Assembly (NCBI GenBank): GCA_018242425.1
Contig: JAFEBX010000003.1
Coordinates: forward strand, 372,001-436,000
Source of the DNA: Pseudomonadota bacterium
Lineage (GTDB): Bacteria > Pseudomonadota > Gammaproteobacteria > Xanthomonadales > Xanthomonadaceae
Length of the DNA: 64,000 nt
Direction: 5' to 3'
Of the stretch, positions 1 to 8,823 are shown one piece after another. How positions within the stretch are numbered: the first letter of the stretch is position 1; every line of letters starts with the position of its first letter. Under the pieces are notes generated by a model. That model did no database searches, was not told the DNA's origin, and saw nothing but the letters and a program-made list of their open reading frames with translations. The translations under genes were made by a program, and so were the position numbers.

Positions 1-515
1 AGGTCGTTCTGCAATTGCAGCGCCAGCGCGGTGGCGGAAATCTGCACCGTTTCCGCCGGCGCCAGCAGTCCGCGATCGAGTTCGCCAGCGATCCCGATGA
101 AATGGTGCGCGGCTTCCAGCGTGCTCGGGCCGTCGCCGGGCAATGGCTCGTCAGGGCGACCGAACAGCTGCTGCGAGATTTCGCTGACGCTCGCGGTGCC
201 GAGGTTTTCCAGCAATTCCGCCGCCAGAGACCAGCTGTGCGCACTCTCGATCAGGTAATCGCCGATCGGATGGCCGGGTTCGGACTCGCCGGCGATCGCC
301 TCCAGCTCGCGTCGGACATCGCTGAAGTCGTGTTTGGGGTACTCGACCACCGGATTGGTTTTCTTCCCGGCATTCCATGCATCCAGGAACGGCTGCTGCA
401 GGCTGGCCGGCCAGCTCACCATGTTGAGCAGGCGCAGGCCTTTCGCGACCTGTACCAACCGCGCATCGAGCGCGGCGTAGCGTTGCTGCTCCGGGGTCAG
501 CTCAATGTCCGCCAC
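1..515 (-). CDS. QEGLA-motif (DUF1704/TIGR02421) protein, partial
   Basis: The first 171 residues of a longer protein are present; the gene runs off the left edge. The N-terminus, with a stretch reading LRLLNMVSWPASLQQ followed by an ELLENLGT segment and a QQLFGRP motif, matches my knowledge of the 'flavohemoglobin expression-modulating QEGLA motif' family, putative zinc peptidases. The HExxH-type and QEGLA motifs that would prove this lie outside the window. The likely GTG start overlaps the 3' end of rsgA by 14 nt, so translation is probably coupled. Biological role is not established for the family. Confidence 0.75.
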   Translation of the reverse strand, partial: MADIELTPEQQRYAALDARLVQVAKGLRLLNMVSWPASLQQPFLDAWNAGKKTNPVVEYPKHDFSDVRRELEAIAGESEPGHPIGDYLIESAHSWSLAAELLENLGTASVSEISQQLFGRPDEPLPGDGPSTLEAAHHFIGIAGELDRGLLAPAETVQISATALALQLQND

Positions 516-1581
516 GCTTCTTGTCCAGCCACTTGTTAAGGGCGCGGGTCGTGCGTTTTTCCTCGGACTTCTTCGACTGGCGGCTTTCCAGCGTCTCCGC
601 CGCCGCCTCGACTTCGTCCATCAGTTTGCGCCAGTTGGCAACGCGATCGGGATCGAGCGTGCCCGCCTCGATCGCCGCACGCACCGCACAACCGGGCTCG
701 CGTTCATGCTTGCAGTCGCGGAAGCGGCATTGTTCGGCCAGCGCATCGATGTCGGCGAACACCGAGCGATCGGGTTTTTCCTCACCGGTCGGCTTGAGTT
801 CGCGCATGCCCGGGGTATCGATCAGGCAGGCCCCCGACGGCAGCGGCAACAGCGCGCGATGCGTGGTGGTGTGGCGGCCACGCGAATCGCTGGCGCGCAC
901 TTCGCCGGTCTTCATCCGTTCGTTGCCGAGCAAGGTATTGGTGATGGTCGATTTGCCGGCGCCACTCGATCCGACCAGCACCACCGTGTGCCCCGGCTGC
1001 AGCCACGGCATCAACGCGGCGACCGATTCCGCATCCTTGGCATTCACCGCGTGCACGGCGACGCCTTCATCGCGAATGGCCTGCAACGCGGCGAGCGCAG
1101 CCTCGACATCGCCGCCCTTGTCGGCCTTGGTCAGCACGACCACGGCTTCGATGCCGCCACCCTGCACCAGCACCAGGTAACGCTCGATCCGGCGCGGGTT
1201 GAAGTCGGCATCGAGCCCGGTGACGACGAAAGCGGTATCGATATTGGCGGCGATCAGCTGCTGCTTGTAATGCTCGCCAGCGGCGCCGCGTTTCAGCGTG
1301 GTCCGGCGCGGCAACAGGGCGATGATCTGCCGACGCTCCACCAGCACCCAGTCGCCGACACCGGCGCGCTGCAATGGATCCTTGAGGTTGCGTTGCCATT
1401 CCGGCGGCGATTCCGCGGAAAACGGCTCGGCTTCGGGGGCATCCACCAGGCGGTAGCCGCTGCGGTGCTGTTCCACCACCCGCGCCGGCCGCGCGGTCGG
1501 GTGGCGCGCCAGCAGGTCCAGCCACTCCGGGCCCGGCTGCAACGGCCAGCCGATGGCCTGAAGGCCGGTTGCGGAGTTCAA
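502..1581 (-). CDS. rsgA: Ribosome small-subunit-dependent GTPase RsgA
   Basis: RsgA is a circularly permuted GTPase that binds the 30S subunit late in assembly and releases maturation factors. The 359-residue product has an OB-like N-terminus, the permuted order of GTPase motifs with TKAD near residue 151 preceding the P-loop GSSGAGKS at 204-211, a DTPG motif near 255, and a C-terminal zinc site formed by C285, C290, H292 and C298. Length is normal for the family. The start is a TTG (TTG AAC TCC); no in-frame ATG lies just upstream. It is followed by the overlapping QEGLA-family gene and diverges from the aminotransferase gene. Confidence 0.95.
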   Translation of the reverse strand: MNSATGLQAIGWPLQPGPEWLDLLARHPTARPARVVEQHRSGYRLVDAPEAEPFSAESPPEWQRNLKDPLQRAGVGDWVLVERRQIIALLPRRTTLKRGAAGEHYKQQLIAANIDTAFVVTGLDADFNPRRIERYLVLVQGGGIEAVVVLTKADKGGDVEAALAALQAIRDEGVAVHAVNAKDAESVAALMPWLQPGHTVVLVGSSGAGKSTITNTLLGNERMKTGEVRASDSRGRHTTTHRALLPLPSGACLIDTPGMRELKPTGEEKPDRSVFADIDALAEQCRFRDCKHEREPGCAVRAAIEAGTLDPDRVANWRKLMDEVEAAAETLESRQSKKSEEKRTTRALNKWLDKKRGGH

Positions 1582-1673
1582 GCGCAGTGGCGGGTCGTTG
1601 TCATGCGGGGATTCTAGCCGCCCTCATCCCATGATTTCCGCTAGTCTGTGGGGATTCGTGCCCCCAATCGTGT

Positions 1674-2900
1674 GTGTCGATGTCGCTTTCCACCCGCCAG
1701 CGCCTCTCGGAAGTGCGCTATGAAATCCGCGGCGAACTGGCCCGCCGCGCCCGTGACCTGGAATCCCAGGGTCGCAGCCTGATCAAGCTCAACATCGGCA
1801 ATCCCGGCGCCTTCGGCTTCCGCGCGCCGGAACACCTGCAGCAGGCGATCGCCGGGCGCATCGCCCAGACCGACCCCTATACCCACCAGCAGGGCCTGCC
1901 GGAAGCGCGCGAAGCCATCGCCGCGCACCACGTCGCCCGCGGCACACCGGGTGCCAGCGCCGATCGCGTCTTCATCGGCAACGGCGTCAGCGAACTGATC
2001 GACATCTCGCTGCGAGCGCTGCTCAATCCCGGCGACGAAGTGCTGCTGCCCTCGCCCGACTATCCGCTATGGAGCGCCGCGACCATCCTCAACGACGGTC
2101 GTCCGGTCTATTATCAGTGCCTGCCGGAAAACGGCTTCCTGCCCGATCCCGACGAGATCGAGCAGCTGGTGTCGTCGCGCACCCGCGCGATCGTGCTGAT
2201 CAATCCCAACAACCCGACCGGCGCCAACTATCCGCCGGAGCTGATCGCGCGCATCGTCGCGATCGCGGAACGCCACGGCCTGCTGCTGATGGCCGACGAA
2301 ATCTACGACCACATCCTCTACGACGGCGCGACCTTCCAGCCGCTGGCGCCGCTCGCCGGCGACGTGCCCTGCGTGTCGTTCGGCGGTCTGTCGAAGGTGC
2401 ATCGCGCCTGCGGCTGGCGCGTCGGCTGGGCGGTGCTGTCGGGCGATCGCGAGAAGATGCGCGACTACCACGCGGCGATGGACCTGCTCGGCGCGCTGCG
2501 CCTGTGCGCAAACGTGCCGGGACAGTTCGCCATCGATGCCGCGCTCCATGGCCAGGACACCATCTCGCCGTTGTGCAGCCCCGGTGGCCGACTCTACGAA
2601 ACCCGCCGCGCACTGGTGGAAAGCTGCGCCGCCAGCGCGCACCTGCAGCTGGTTGCGCCGCAGGGCGCGCTCTACGGATTCCCGGCCGTCGTCGGCCCGG
2701 CCGCGCATGGCTTCGACGATCACGCCTTCGCGCTGGAGCTGCTGGAAACCGAGGACGTGCTGATCGTGCCGGGCTCGAGTTTCAACGTGCCCTATCGCAA
2801 CCACTTCCGCGTGACGCTGCTGCCGCAGCCGGACGTGCTGCGCGAGGTATTCGGACGCATCGATCGCGTGCTGTCGCGGCGCGCGGCACTGGCGGCGTGA
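1674..2900 (+). CDS. alaA: Alanine-type class I/II PLP aminotransferase (AlaA-like)
   Basis: PLP-dependent aminotransferase closest to E. coli AlaA, which makes alanine from pyruvate with glutamate as donor. Shared features in order: IRG near residue 18, KLNIGNP near 38, IGNGVSELI at 101-109, PSPDYPLW near 126, INPNNPTG near 176, ADEIYD near 207, and the GLSK motif with the PLP lysine K241 followed by an arginine-containing GWR. Length (408) fits the family. The start is GTG; an ATG two codons on is an alternative, and neither has a clear ribosome binding site. The stop overlaps a possible GTG of the next gene (GTGA), suggesting an operon with the GDSL hydrolase and methyltransferase. Confidence 0.88.
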   Translation: MSMSLSTRQRLSEVRYEIRGELARRARDLESQGRSLIKLNIGNPGAFGFRAPEHLQQAIAGRIAQTDPYTHQQGLPEAREAIAAHHVARGTPGASADRVFIGNGVSELIDISLRALLNPGDEVLLPSPDYPLWSAATILNDGRPVYYQCLPENGFLPDPDEIEQLVSSRTRAIVLINPNNPTGANYPPELIARIVAIAERHGLLLMADEIYDHILYDGATFQPLAPLAGDVPCVSFGGLSKVHRACGWRVGWAVLSGDREKMRDYHAAMDLLGALRLCANVPGQFAIDAALHGQDTISPLCSPGGRLYETRRALVESCAASAHLQLVAPQGALYGFPAVVGPAAHGFDDHAFALELLETEDVLIVPGSSFNVPYRNHFRVTLLPQPDVLREVFGRIDRVLSRRAALAA

Positions 2901-2911
2901 AGCCAGCTCCA

Positions 2912-3526
2912 ATGAAGCAATTTCTCGCCCTCGGCGACAGTTACACCATCGGCGAGGGCGTTGCGGAACGCGGACGCTGGCCACTGCAACTGGCCGAAGC
3001 ATTGCGCCGCGAAGGGTTCGCGATCGGCGATCCCCGCATCATCGCCACCACCGGCTGGACGACGGGCGAACTCGCCGCGGCGATGGACGAGGCCGAACCG
3101 CTGGGCAGCGGCTGGGGTTTCGTCACCCTGCTGATCGGCGTCAACAACCAGTACCGCGGCCTGGGCCTCGACGACTATCGCGACGACTTCCGCGTCCTGC
3201 TCGATCGCGCCATCGCCTGTGCCGGCGGACGCGCAGCGCGCGTGCTGGTGCTGTCGATCCCGGACTGGGGCGTGACGCCATTCGCAACAAGCTCCGGTCG
3301 CGATCCACGGGTGATCGCCGGCGAAATCGATGCATTCAACGCCACCGCGCATGGCGTATGCGATGCGCGTCGAGTGCGTTATGTCGATATCACGCCCGTT
3401 TCCCGCAAGCATGGTAGAGAAGAAGCCATGTTGAGCGAAGACGCATTGCATCCCTCGGCGGCGATGTACGGACTGTGGACCGGGCTGGCGTTGCCCGCCG
3501 CGCGCGAGTGTTTGCGCGCCGAATGA
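2912..3526 (+). CDS. SGNH/GDSL-family hydrolase
   Basis: A 204-residue SGNH-fold esterase or lipase-like protein. Block I reads LALGDSYTIGEG with nucleophile S10; block III is LLIGVNNQ near residue 70; the catalytic Asp/His pair is in EDALHPS near the C-terminus. No signal peptide is seen, so it is probably cytoplasmic. An upstream in-frame GTG overlapping the aminotransferase stop (GTGA) could add five residues; the ATG gives the usual N-terminus. The 3' end overlaps the methyltransferase start by ATGA. Substrate is unknown. Confidence 0.85.
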   Translation: MKQFLALGDSYTIGEGVAERGRWPLQLAEALRREGFAIGDPRIIATTGWTTGELAAAMDEAEPLGSGWGFVTLLIGVNNQYRGLGLDDYRDDFRVLLDRAIACAGGRAARVLVLSIPDWGVTPFATSSGRDPRVIAGEIDAFNATAHGVCDARRVRYVDITPVSRKHGREEAMLSEDALHPSAAMYGLWTGLALPAARECLRAE

Positions 3527-4200
3527 GCACGCCCATCGATTCCATCGCCATCTCCCGCGCATTCCTGGCGCCGGAACGCCCCTTCGATCGCTGGCATTCC
3601 CATTACGCGCGCTGGAAGCTCGCGCACGATCCGCTCTACCCCGGCGTGCTGCCGCTGTTGCGCGACGATCCGCATCCGTTGCTCGACCTCGGCTGCGGCA
3701 TCGGCCTGCTCGCCCATGTCCTGCGTGGCGCCGGCGCGACACAGCCGTACAAGGGCGTCGACTTCGATGCGACCAAGATCGCCCGCGCCCGCGATGCCGC
3801 GACACGCAAGCAGTTGCGTGACGTCGCCTTCGACACCGCCGACCTGTCACTCGGCGTGCCGATGCACCATGGCTCGGTGAGCATCCTCGACATGCTGCAA
3901 TACCTGCCGGAACCGCTGCAGTCGAACGTGGTGTCCGGCGCCATCGCCTGCCTTGCGCCGGGGGCGCAGCTGGTGATCCGCACCGGGCTGGAAGATTCCA
4001 GCGCGCGCAGCCGCATCACCGACGTCACCGACCGCATCGGCCATCGCATCGGCTGGATGCGCAGCGCGCCACAACGCTATCCGCGCCGTGAAACATTGAC
4101 GGGAATGCTGGAATCCGCCGGACTCGAAGTGGCGTGGCAGCCGCATCTCGGCCGCAATCTGTTCAACAACTGGCTGGTCAGCGCGCGTCGTCCGGCGTGA
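3523..4200 (+). CDS. SAM-dependent class I methyltransferase
   Basis: A 225-residue protein with the class I methyltransferase glycine-rich motif I, LLDLGCGIGLLA, at about residues 53-64, an acidic motif II (GVDFD) near 83, and a motif IV-like SILDMLQYLP near 120. Substrate is not deducible. The ATG overlaps the GDSL hydrolase stop (ATGA), which decides this start over longer open frames upstream. The 3' end runs 23 nt into the convergent deacetylase gene. Together with the aminotransferase and hydrolase it looks like one transcription unit. Confidence 0.85.
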   Translation: MSTPIDSIAISRAFLAPERPFDRWHSHYARWKLAHDPLYPGVLPLLRDDPHPLLDLGCGIGLLAHVLRGAGATQPYKGVDFDATKIARARDAATRKQLRDVAFDTADLSLGVPMHHGSVSILDMLQYLPEPLQSNVVSGAIACLAPGAQLVIRTGLEDSSARSRITDVTDRIGHRIGWMRSAPQRYPRRETLTGMLESAGLEVAWQPHLGRNLFNNWLVSARRPA

Positions 4201-4975
4201 TCTGTTCCGGCAGCACCGCACGCAAGCCCGCCGCATCGAGTTTCGCCAGCACGCCACGCAGGATGTCGATGTTGTGGCCGTGCGCCGCGCCCTCGTGCAG
4301 CAATACGATCGCCCCCGGCTCGAGATCGCGCCCGATGCGGGCGACGACATTCCCCACATCACCGGCAACACCGTCATAACCACGCGCGCTCCACGCCACG
4401 CGTGCGAGGCCGAGATCGCGCAGCGGCGCGGCGACGAAGGGATTGGCCATGCCGACCACCGCGCGGAACCAGACCGGTGCAGTCCCGGTGAGCGAACGCA
4501 GGATGTCCTGGCAGCGGGTGATTTCCGCGCGCATCCGCGCCGGCCCCAATGCCCAGAACATCGCCGCCGGATGGCTGGCGCTGTGGTTGCCGATGCCGTG
4601 GCCGCGATGCGCGATCTCGCGAATCAGTTCGGGATGCGCGGCGGCACGTTCGCCGACCACGAAGAAGGTCGCCTTCGCTCCATGTGAATCGAGCAGGTCG
4701 AGCATCGCCATCGTCTCGTTCGACGGACCATCATCGATGGTCAGCCAGACCACGCGTTCGCGCGTCGGCAGGCGCGCCAGGCAGGGCGAATAGAACCGCG
4801 AGCGCGGCATCAGCACGCCCCACCAGAACGGCACGTGGCTGAGGACCATGCACGGCAGGCCGATCCGCCAGCCGAAGTGCCACCACAACCACGCGACCAG
4901 CAGCTGGGACACGGCCAGCCACGCCCACCAGCGATGGGGATGTTCGGGAATCAGGCGTGAATGGAGATCTTGCAT
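4178..4975 (-). CDS. Membrane-anchored polysaccharide deacetylase (NodB domain)
   Basis: A 265-residue protein with two hydrophobic segments at the N-terminus (about residues 12-50) followed by a NodB/CE4 domain. The metal-binding motif TIDDGPS is near residue 78, the histidine pair of the second motif appears as NHSASH near 130, and LLHEG comes late in the domain. CE4 enzymes remove N- or O-acetyl groups from peptidoglycan or polysaccharides; the anchor suggests periplasmic action. The ATG chosen (MQDLHSRL) is preferred over longer frames because the extra 90 residues are low-complexity and would overlap the divergent glutaredoxin gene. Confidence 0.85.
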   Translation of the reverse strand: MQDLHSRLIPEHPHRWWAWLAVSQLLVAWLWWHFGWRIGLPCMVLSHVPFWWGVLMPRSRFYSPCLARLPTRERVVWLTIDDGPSNETMAMLDLLDSHGAKATFFVVGERAAAHPELIREIAHRGHGIGNHSASHPAAMFWALGPARMRAEITRCQDILRSLTGTAPVWFRAVVGMANPFVAAPLRDLGLARVAWSARGYDGVAGDVGNVVARIGRDLEPGAIVLLHEGAAHGHNIDILRGVLAKLDAAGLRAVLPEQITPDDAR

Positions 4976-5048
4976 GCGTGGATGATCGCACGCGGGCGAT
5001 CGCGCCCCTTCATTACAATGAGGCATCGCTTCCCCGGAATACCCCGCC

Positions 5049-5972
5049 ATGTCGCTCGATCCCGCCACCCGTGCCCGCATCCAGACGCTGCTCGATTCCA
5101 ATCGCGTGGTGTTGTTCATGAAAGGCAATCCGCAGGCGCCGCAATGCGGTTTCTCGGCGAAGGCCGTCGGCACGCTCGAAGACATGGGTGCCGAATACGC
5201 GCACGTCGACGTGCTCTCCGATCCCGAAATCCGCGAGGGCATCAAGCTCTACGGCGACTGGCCGACCATCCCGCAGCTGTACGTCGGCGGTGAATTGCTG
5301 GGCGGCAGCGACATCATCGTGCAGATGGCCGGCAGCGGCGAATTGCAGCGCCTGCTCGGCCTGCCGGCGCCGGACCGCACGCCGCCGTCGATCGAGGTGA
5401 GCACGGCCGCGCTCGAAATGCTGCGTGGCGCGGTCGCCAATGCCGGCCCCGGGCTCGCCGTCGTCGTGATGGTCGACAAGCAGCACCGTGCGCAACTGCA
5501 ACTGGCCCCTGCCGATCCCGACAGCATCGCCACCGAAGTCGAAGGCGTGCGCTTCCAGTTCGATGGCGCGTCCGCGCGACGCGCCAACGGCCTGCGCATC
5601 GATTTCGTCGACGATCATCGCGGTCGCGGGCTGGTGGTGGAGCATCCGCTGGCGGCGCCGGCGGTACGCGCGATCACGCCTGCGGAAGCCGGTGAACGCG
5701 TGCGCGGTGGTGGATTGATCCTGGTCGACGTGCGCCCCGCGGACGAACGCGCGATCGCCAGCGCGCCGGTTGCGTTCCGCACGCTCGACGATGGCATCGA
5801 TGCGCTTTCCGCCTTGCCCAAGGACAGCGCGATCGCCTTCCTCTGCCACCACGGCGGACGCAGCGCGCAAGCGGCGGAACATTTCCGCGGCCTCGGTTTC
5901 CGCGAGATCTACAACGTCACCGGCGGCATCGACGCCTGGGCCGGCGTCGACCCGTCGATCGCGCGCTACTGA
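5049..5972 (+). CDS. grxD: Grx4-type monothiol glutaredoxin fused to cysteine-free A-type domain and rhodanese
   Basis: Three domains in 307 residues. Residues 1-105 form a monothiol glutaredoxin with the CGFS active site (C33) that binds Fe-S clusters with glutathione. Residues 112-210 resemble an IscA/HesB A-type carrier (start SIEVSTAA, later FVDD...GLVVEHP) but contain no cysteine, so this part cannot bind a cluster in the usual way. Residues 215-307 form a rhodanese domain with active-site C266 in LCHHGGRS. To my knowledge Grx4-rhodanese proteins of this size occur in Xanthomonas relatives. Likely role is Fe-S cluster trafficking with sulfur relay; the role of the middle domain is inference. 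Confidence 0.9.
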   Translation: MSLDPATRARIQTLLDSNRVVLFMKGNPQAPQCGFSAKAVGTLEDMGAEYAHVDVLSDPEIREGIKLYGDWPTIPQLYVGGELLGGSDIIVQMAGSGELQRLLGLPAPDRTPPSIEVSTAALEMLRGAVANAGPGLAVVVMVDKQHRAQLQLAPADPDSIATEVEGVRFQFDGASARRANGLRIDFVDDHRGRGLVVEHPLAAPAVRAITPAEAGERVRGGGLILVDVRPADERAIASAPVAFRTLDDGIDALSALPKDSAIAFLCHHGGRSAQAAEHFRGLGFREIYNVTGGIDAWAGVDPSIARY

Positions 5973-6005
5973 CACGGATGCGCCGCGTCGGTTCGGACCG
6001 CGCGA

Positions 6006-6542
6006 CTAGAAGCCGCCGCCAGCATCCAGCCACGCCTGCTCTTCCGGCGTGCTGATCCGCCCCAACGCGGCATTGCGGTGGGGGAAACGGCCAAAGCGCG
6101 CGATCACGTCGCGATGCGCGATGGCGTAGCGGAGCAGTTCCTTGTCGCCGAGCACGGTGGCCAGCTCGACCGAGCGCTGCTGGTCGGCCATGTCTTCCGA
6201 ATGCTCGAACGGCAAATGGAAGAAGAATCGCAACGCCGGATCGACCCGCGCATCGAAACCGCGCGCGAGCGCCTGCGTCGCGACCAGTCGCGCCAGGCCA
6301 TCGGTCGCGAAGGCATGCCCGCTGCCGCGGAAGATATTGCGCGGGATCTGGTCGACCAGCAGCACCAGCGCCAGCGCCGAATCGGGCTCGTCCATCCAGC
6401 CGTCGAGTTCGCGCCGCGCCGCCGCCATGTGCGCATCGCTCAATGTCGAACGACAGGTGGCATCGAATTCCGCGTCGCCGTTGAACCACTTGCCGTATCC
6501 GGCCCGGCTCCAGAAGTCCAGCACGCTGGCCGGCGCGTTCAT
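6006..6542 (-). CDS. DUF924 family protein
   Basis: A 178-residue all-helical protein recognised as DUF924 (TPR-like fold) by VLDFW near the N-terminus, LVLLVDQIPRNIFRG near residue 60, FFHLPFEHSED near 115 and HRDVIARFGRFPHRN near 148. Function is unknown for the family. The ATG overlaps the stop of the AMP nucleosidase gene (ATGA), so it is the second gene of that operon and its start is well supported. It ends 33 nt from the convergent glutaredoxin gene, with no clear terminator between them. Confidence 0.88.
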   Translation of the reverse strand: MNAPASVLDFWSRAGYGKWFNGDAEFDATCRSTLSDAHMAAARRELDGWMDEPDSALALVLLVDQIPRNIFRGSGHAFATDGLARLVATQALARGFDARVDPALRFFFHLPFEHSEDMADQQRSVELATVLGDKELLRYAIAHRDVIARFGRFPHRNAALGRISTPEEQAWLDAGGGF

Positions 6543-7315
6543 TCGTCGAACCTCAGGTGCCGCACCGACTTTCCATGCCGGCGAATCAGGCGCAATGCCT
6601 CGATCCCGACTGAAATGTGGTTGGCGACGAAATTCGCCGACACCTTGGCATCGGAGGCCTCGGTCTTCACCCCTTCCGGGATCATCGGCTGGTCGGAGAC
6701 CAGCAGCAGCGCGCCACAGGGAATGCGATTGGCGAACCCGGCGGCGAACACGGTCGCGGTCTCCATGTCGATCGCCATGCAGCGCATCGCCCGCAACTTT
6801 TCCTTGAACTCTTCGTCGTGTTCCCACACGCGACGGTTGGTGGTGTAGACGGTGCCCGTCCAGTAATCCAGCTCGAGGTCGCGAATGGTGGTCGAAACCG
6901 CGCGCTGCAACGCGAAGGCGGGCAACGCCGGCACCTGCGGCGGCAGATAATCGTCGCTGGTGCCCTCGCCGCGGATCGCCGCGATCGGCAGCACCAGGTC
7001 ACCGAGCTGGTTTTTCTTTTTCAACCCGCCGCATTTGCCAAGGAACAGCACGGCCTTGGGTTCGATGGCGGACAGCAGATCCATCACCGTCGCGGCGTTC
7101 GGGCTGCCCATGCCGAAGTTGATCATGGTGATGCCGTCGGTCGTGGCGCTGGGCATGGGGCGATCCCGCCCGACGACCTCGGCGCCGGTCATCTCGGCGA
7201 AATGATCGAGATAACCTCCGAAGTTGGTCAGCAGGATGTGCTCGCCGAAGCCATCCAGCGGCACACCGGTGTAACGCGGCAACCAGTTGCCGACGATTTC
7301 CTCTTTGTTCTTCAT
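6539..7315 (-). CDS. amn: AMP nucleosidase, short form
   Basis: Hydrolyses AMP to adenine and ribose 5-phosphate; member of the nucleoside phosphorylase superfamily. The 258-residue protein is the short form lacking the N-terminal regulatory domain of E. coli Amn. Family signatures: FGMGSPNAATVMDLL near residue 78, LGKCGGLKK near 100, and the ribose-binding MAIDMETATVFAAG near 190. A Shine-Dalgarno GGGAGAG sits just upstream of the chosen ATG, which favours it over an in-frame start 11 codons further up. Co-transcribed with the DUF924 gene. Confidence 0.88.
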   Translation of the reverse strand: MKNKEEIVGNWLPRYTGVPLDGFGEHILLTNFGGYLDHFAEMTGAEVVGRDRPMPSATTDGITMINFGMGSPNAATVMDLLSAIEPKAVLFLGKCGGLKKKNQLGDLVLPIAAIRGEGTSDDYLPPQVPALPAFALQRAVSTTIRDLELDYWTGTVYTTNRRVWEHDEEFKEKLRAMRCMAIDMETATVFAAGFANRIPCGALLLVSDQPMIPEGVKTEASDAKVSANFVANHISVGIEALRLIRRHGKSVRHLRFDE

Positions 7316-7425
7316 CCGGGCTCTCCCGTTGGTTCCGTGGATTTTCACACGCCGCCATGACTTTCGTCATGCGCCGCGCACGCGGGTGCGCGCTACGGTT
7401 CGAGGCTTCCCCGGGGAGAGTCCAA

Positions 7426-8823
7426 ATGCACGCCCGACTCCTGTTCACCGCTGCCGCGGCGACCCTGCTGGCCGCCTGTGCCAGCCAGCCGATGAAGTCG
7501 ACGCCGGTGGCCGCGACGAATGCCCCGGCCAAGCCGTACTCCTACGTCGCCGATCCCTATCCGAGCACCTACCAGCGGATTCCCTCGCCGCCGCTGGTGA
7601 TCACCAATGCCACCGTGCTCGACGGCACCGGTCGCCGCCTGGATGGCGCCGGCGTGCTGATGCAGGACGGCAAGATCATCGCCGTCGGCAACGACATCGC
7701 GGTGCCCGCCGATGCGATCCGCGTCGATGGCAGCGGCAAATGGATCACGCCCGGCATCATCGACATCCACTCGCACCTCGGCGTGTACGCAAGCCCGGGC
7801 GTGTCCGCGAACAGCGACGGCAACGAAGCGACATCGCCGGTCACCGCGCAGGTGTGGGCCGAACATTCGATCTGGCCGCAGGACCCCGGTTTCCTCACCG
7901 CGCTGGCCGGCGGCATCACCTCGCTGCAGATCCTGCCGGGCTCGGCCAACCTGATCGGTGGTCGCGGCGTCACCCTCAAGAACGTGCCGTCGACGACCTA
8001 CCAGGGCATGAAATTCCCCGGCGCACCCTGGGGACTGAAGATGGCCTGTGGCGAAAACCCGAAGCGCGTGTACGGGCAGAAAGGCGGTCCCTCGACGCGC
8101 ATGGGCAATGTCGCCGGTTATCGCGCGGCATTCGCCGAAGCCGCCGACTACATGAAGAAACGCAAGGGTGGAGATACCGGCAAGTCCGACCTCAGGCAAG
8201 ACACGCTGGCGGGCGCGCTCAATGGCGACATCCGCGTCCACATCCATTGCTACCGCGCCGACGAGATGGCGACGATGATCGATCTCGCCAAGGAATTCGG
8301 CTTCAAGATCAGCGCCTTCCACCACGGCGTCGAGGCCTACAAGATCGCCGACCGGCTCGCGGCCGAGGGCATCTGCGGCGCGCTGTGGGCCGACTGGTGG
8401 GGCTTCAAGATGGAAAGCTTCGACGGTATCCAGGAAGACATCGTGATGGTTGATCGTGCGAAGAATGGCTGCGCGATCGTCCACAGCGATTCCGAGGAAG
8501 GCATCCAGCGACTCAACCAGGAAGCAGCGAAAGCGATGGCGAACGGACGGCGCATCGGCATCGACATCGCGCCCGAGCACGCGATCCGCTGGATCACCGC
8601 GAATCCCGCGAAAGCGATGGGCATCGACGGCATGACCGGCACCCTCGAGCCCGGCAAGATGGCCGACGTCGTGCTCTGGAACGGCAATCCCTTCAGCAGC
8701 TATGCGCAGGCCGAACAGGTCTATATCGATGGCGCGCGACTCTATGATCGCCGCGATCCCAAGCGACAACCGAAGTCGGACTTCATGCTCGGCCAGGACG
8801 TGATGAGTGGAGGTGTGCGATGA
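7426..8823 (+). CDS. Amidohydrolase lipoprotein, metal site intact
   Basis: A 465-residue exported amidohydrolase-superfamily enzyme. The signal peptide ends in a lipobox LLAAC with lipidated C18. The metal site appears complete: HSH at 115-117 in DIHSHLG, H in VHIHCYRADE, H in SAFHHGVEA, and D in VHSDSEEG. The C-terminus has the family's GTLEPGKMADVVLW segment. Most similar in layout to imidazolonepropionase-like amidohydrolases; the substrate is unknown. The ATG follows a GGGGAGAG ribosome binding site. It overlaps the next, paralogous gene by ATGA. Confidence 0.88.
   Translation: MHARLLFTAAAATLLAACASQPMKSTPVAATNAPAKPYSYVADPYPSTYQRIPSPPLVITNATVLDGTGRRLDGAGVLMQDGKIIAVGNDIAVPADAIRVDGSGKWITPGIIDIHSHLGVYASPGVSANSDGNEATSPVTAQVWAEHSIWPQDPGFLTALAGGITSLQILPGSANLIGGRGVTLKNVPSTTYQGMKFPGAPWGLKMACGENPKRVYGQKGGPSTRMGNVAGYRAAFAEAADYMKKRKGGDTGKSDLRQDTLAGALNGDIRVHIHCYRADEMATMIDLAKEFGFKISAFHHGVEAYKIADRLAAEGICGALWADWWGFKMESFDGIQEDIVMVDRAKNGCAIVHSDSEEGIQRLNQEAAKAMANGRRIGIDIAPEHAIRWITANPAKAMGIDGMTGTLEPGKMADVVLWNGNPFSSYAQAEQVYIDGARLYDRRDPKRQPKSDFMLGQDVMSGGVR

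Noticed and set aside
7356..7371. CATGAC-TTTC-GTCATG inverted repeat before the amidohydrolase genes as an operator
   Set aside because: A perfect 6-bp palindrome, but no matching second site, no recognised regulator family and no clear promoter around it; too short to claim.
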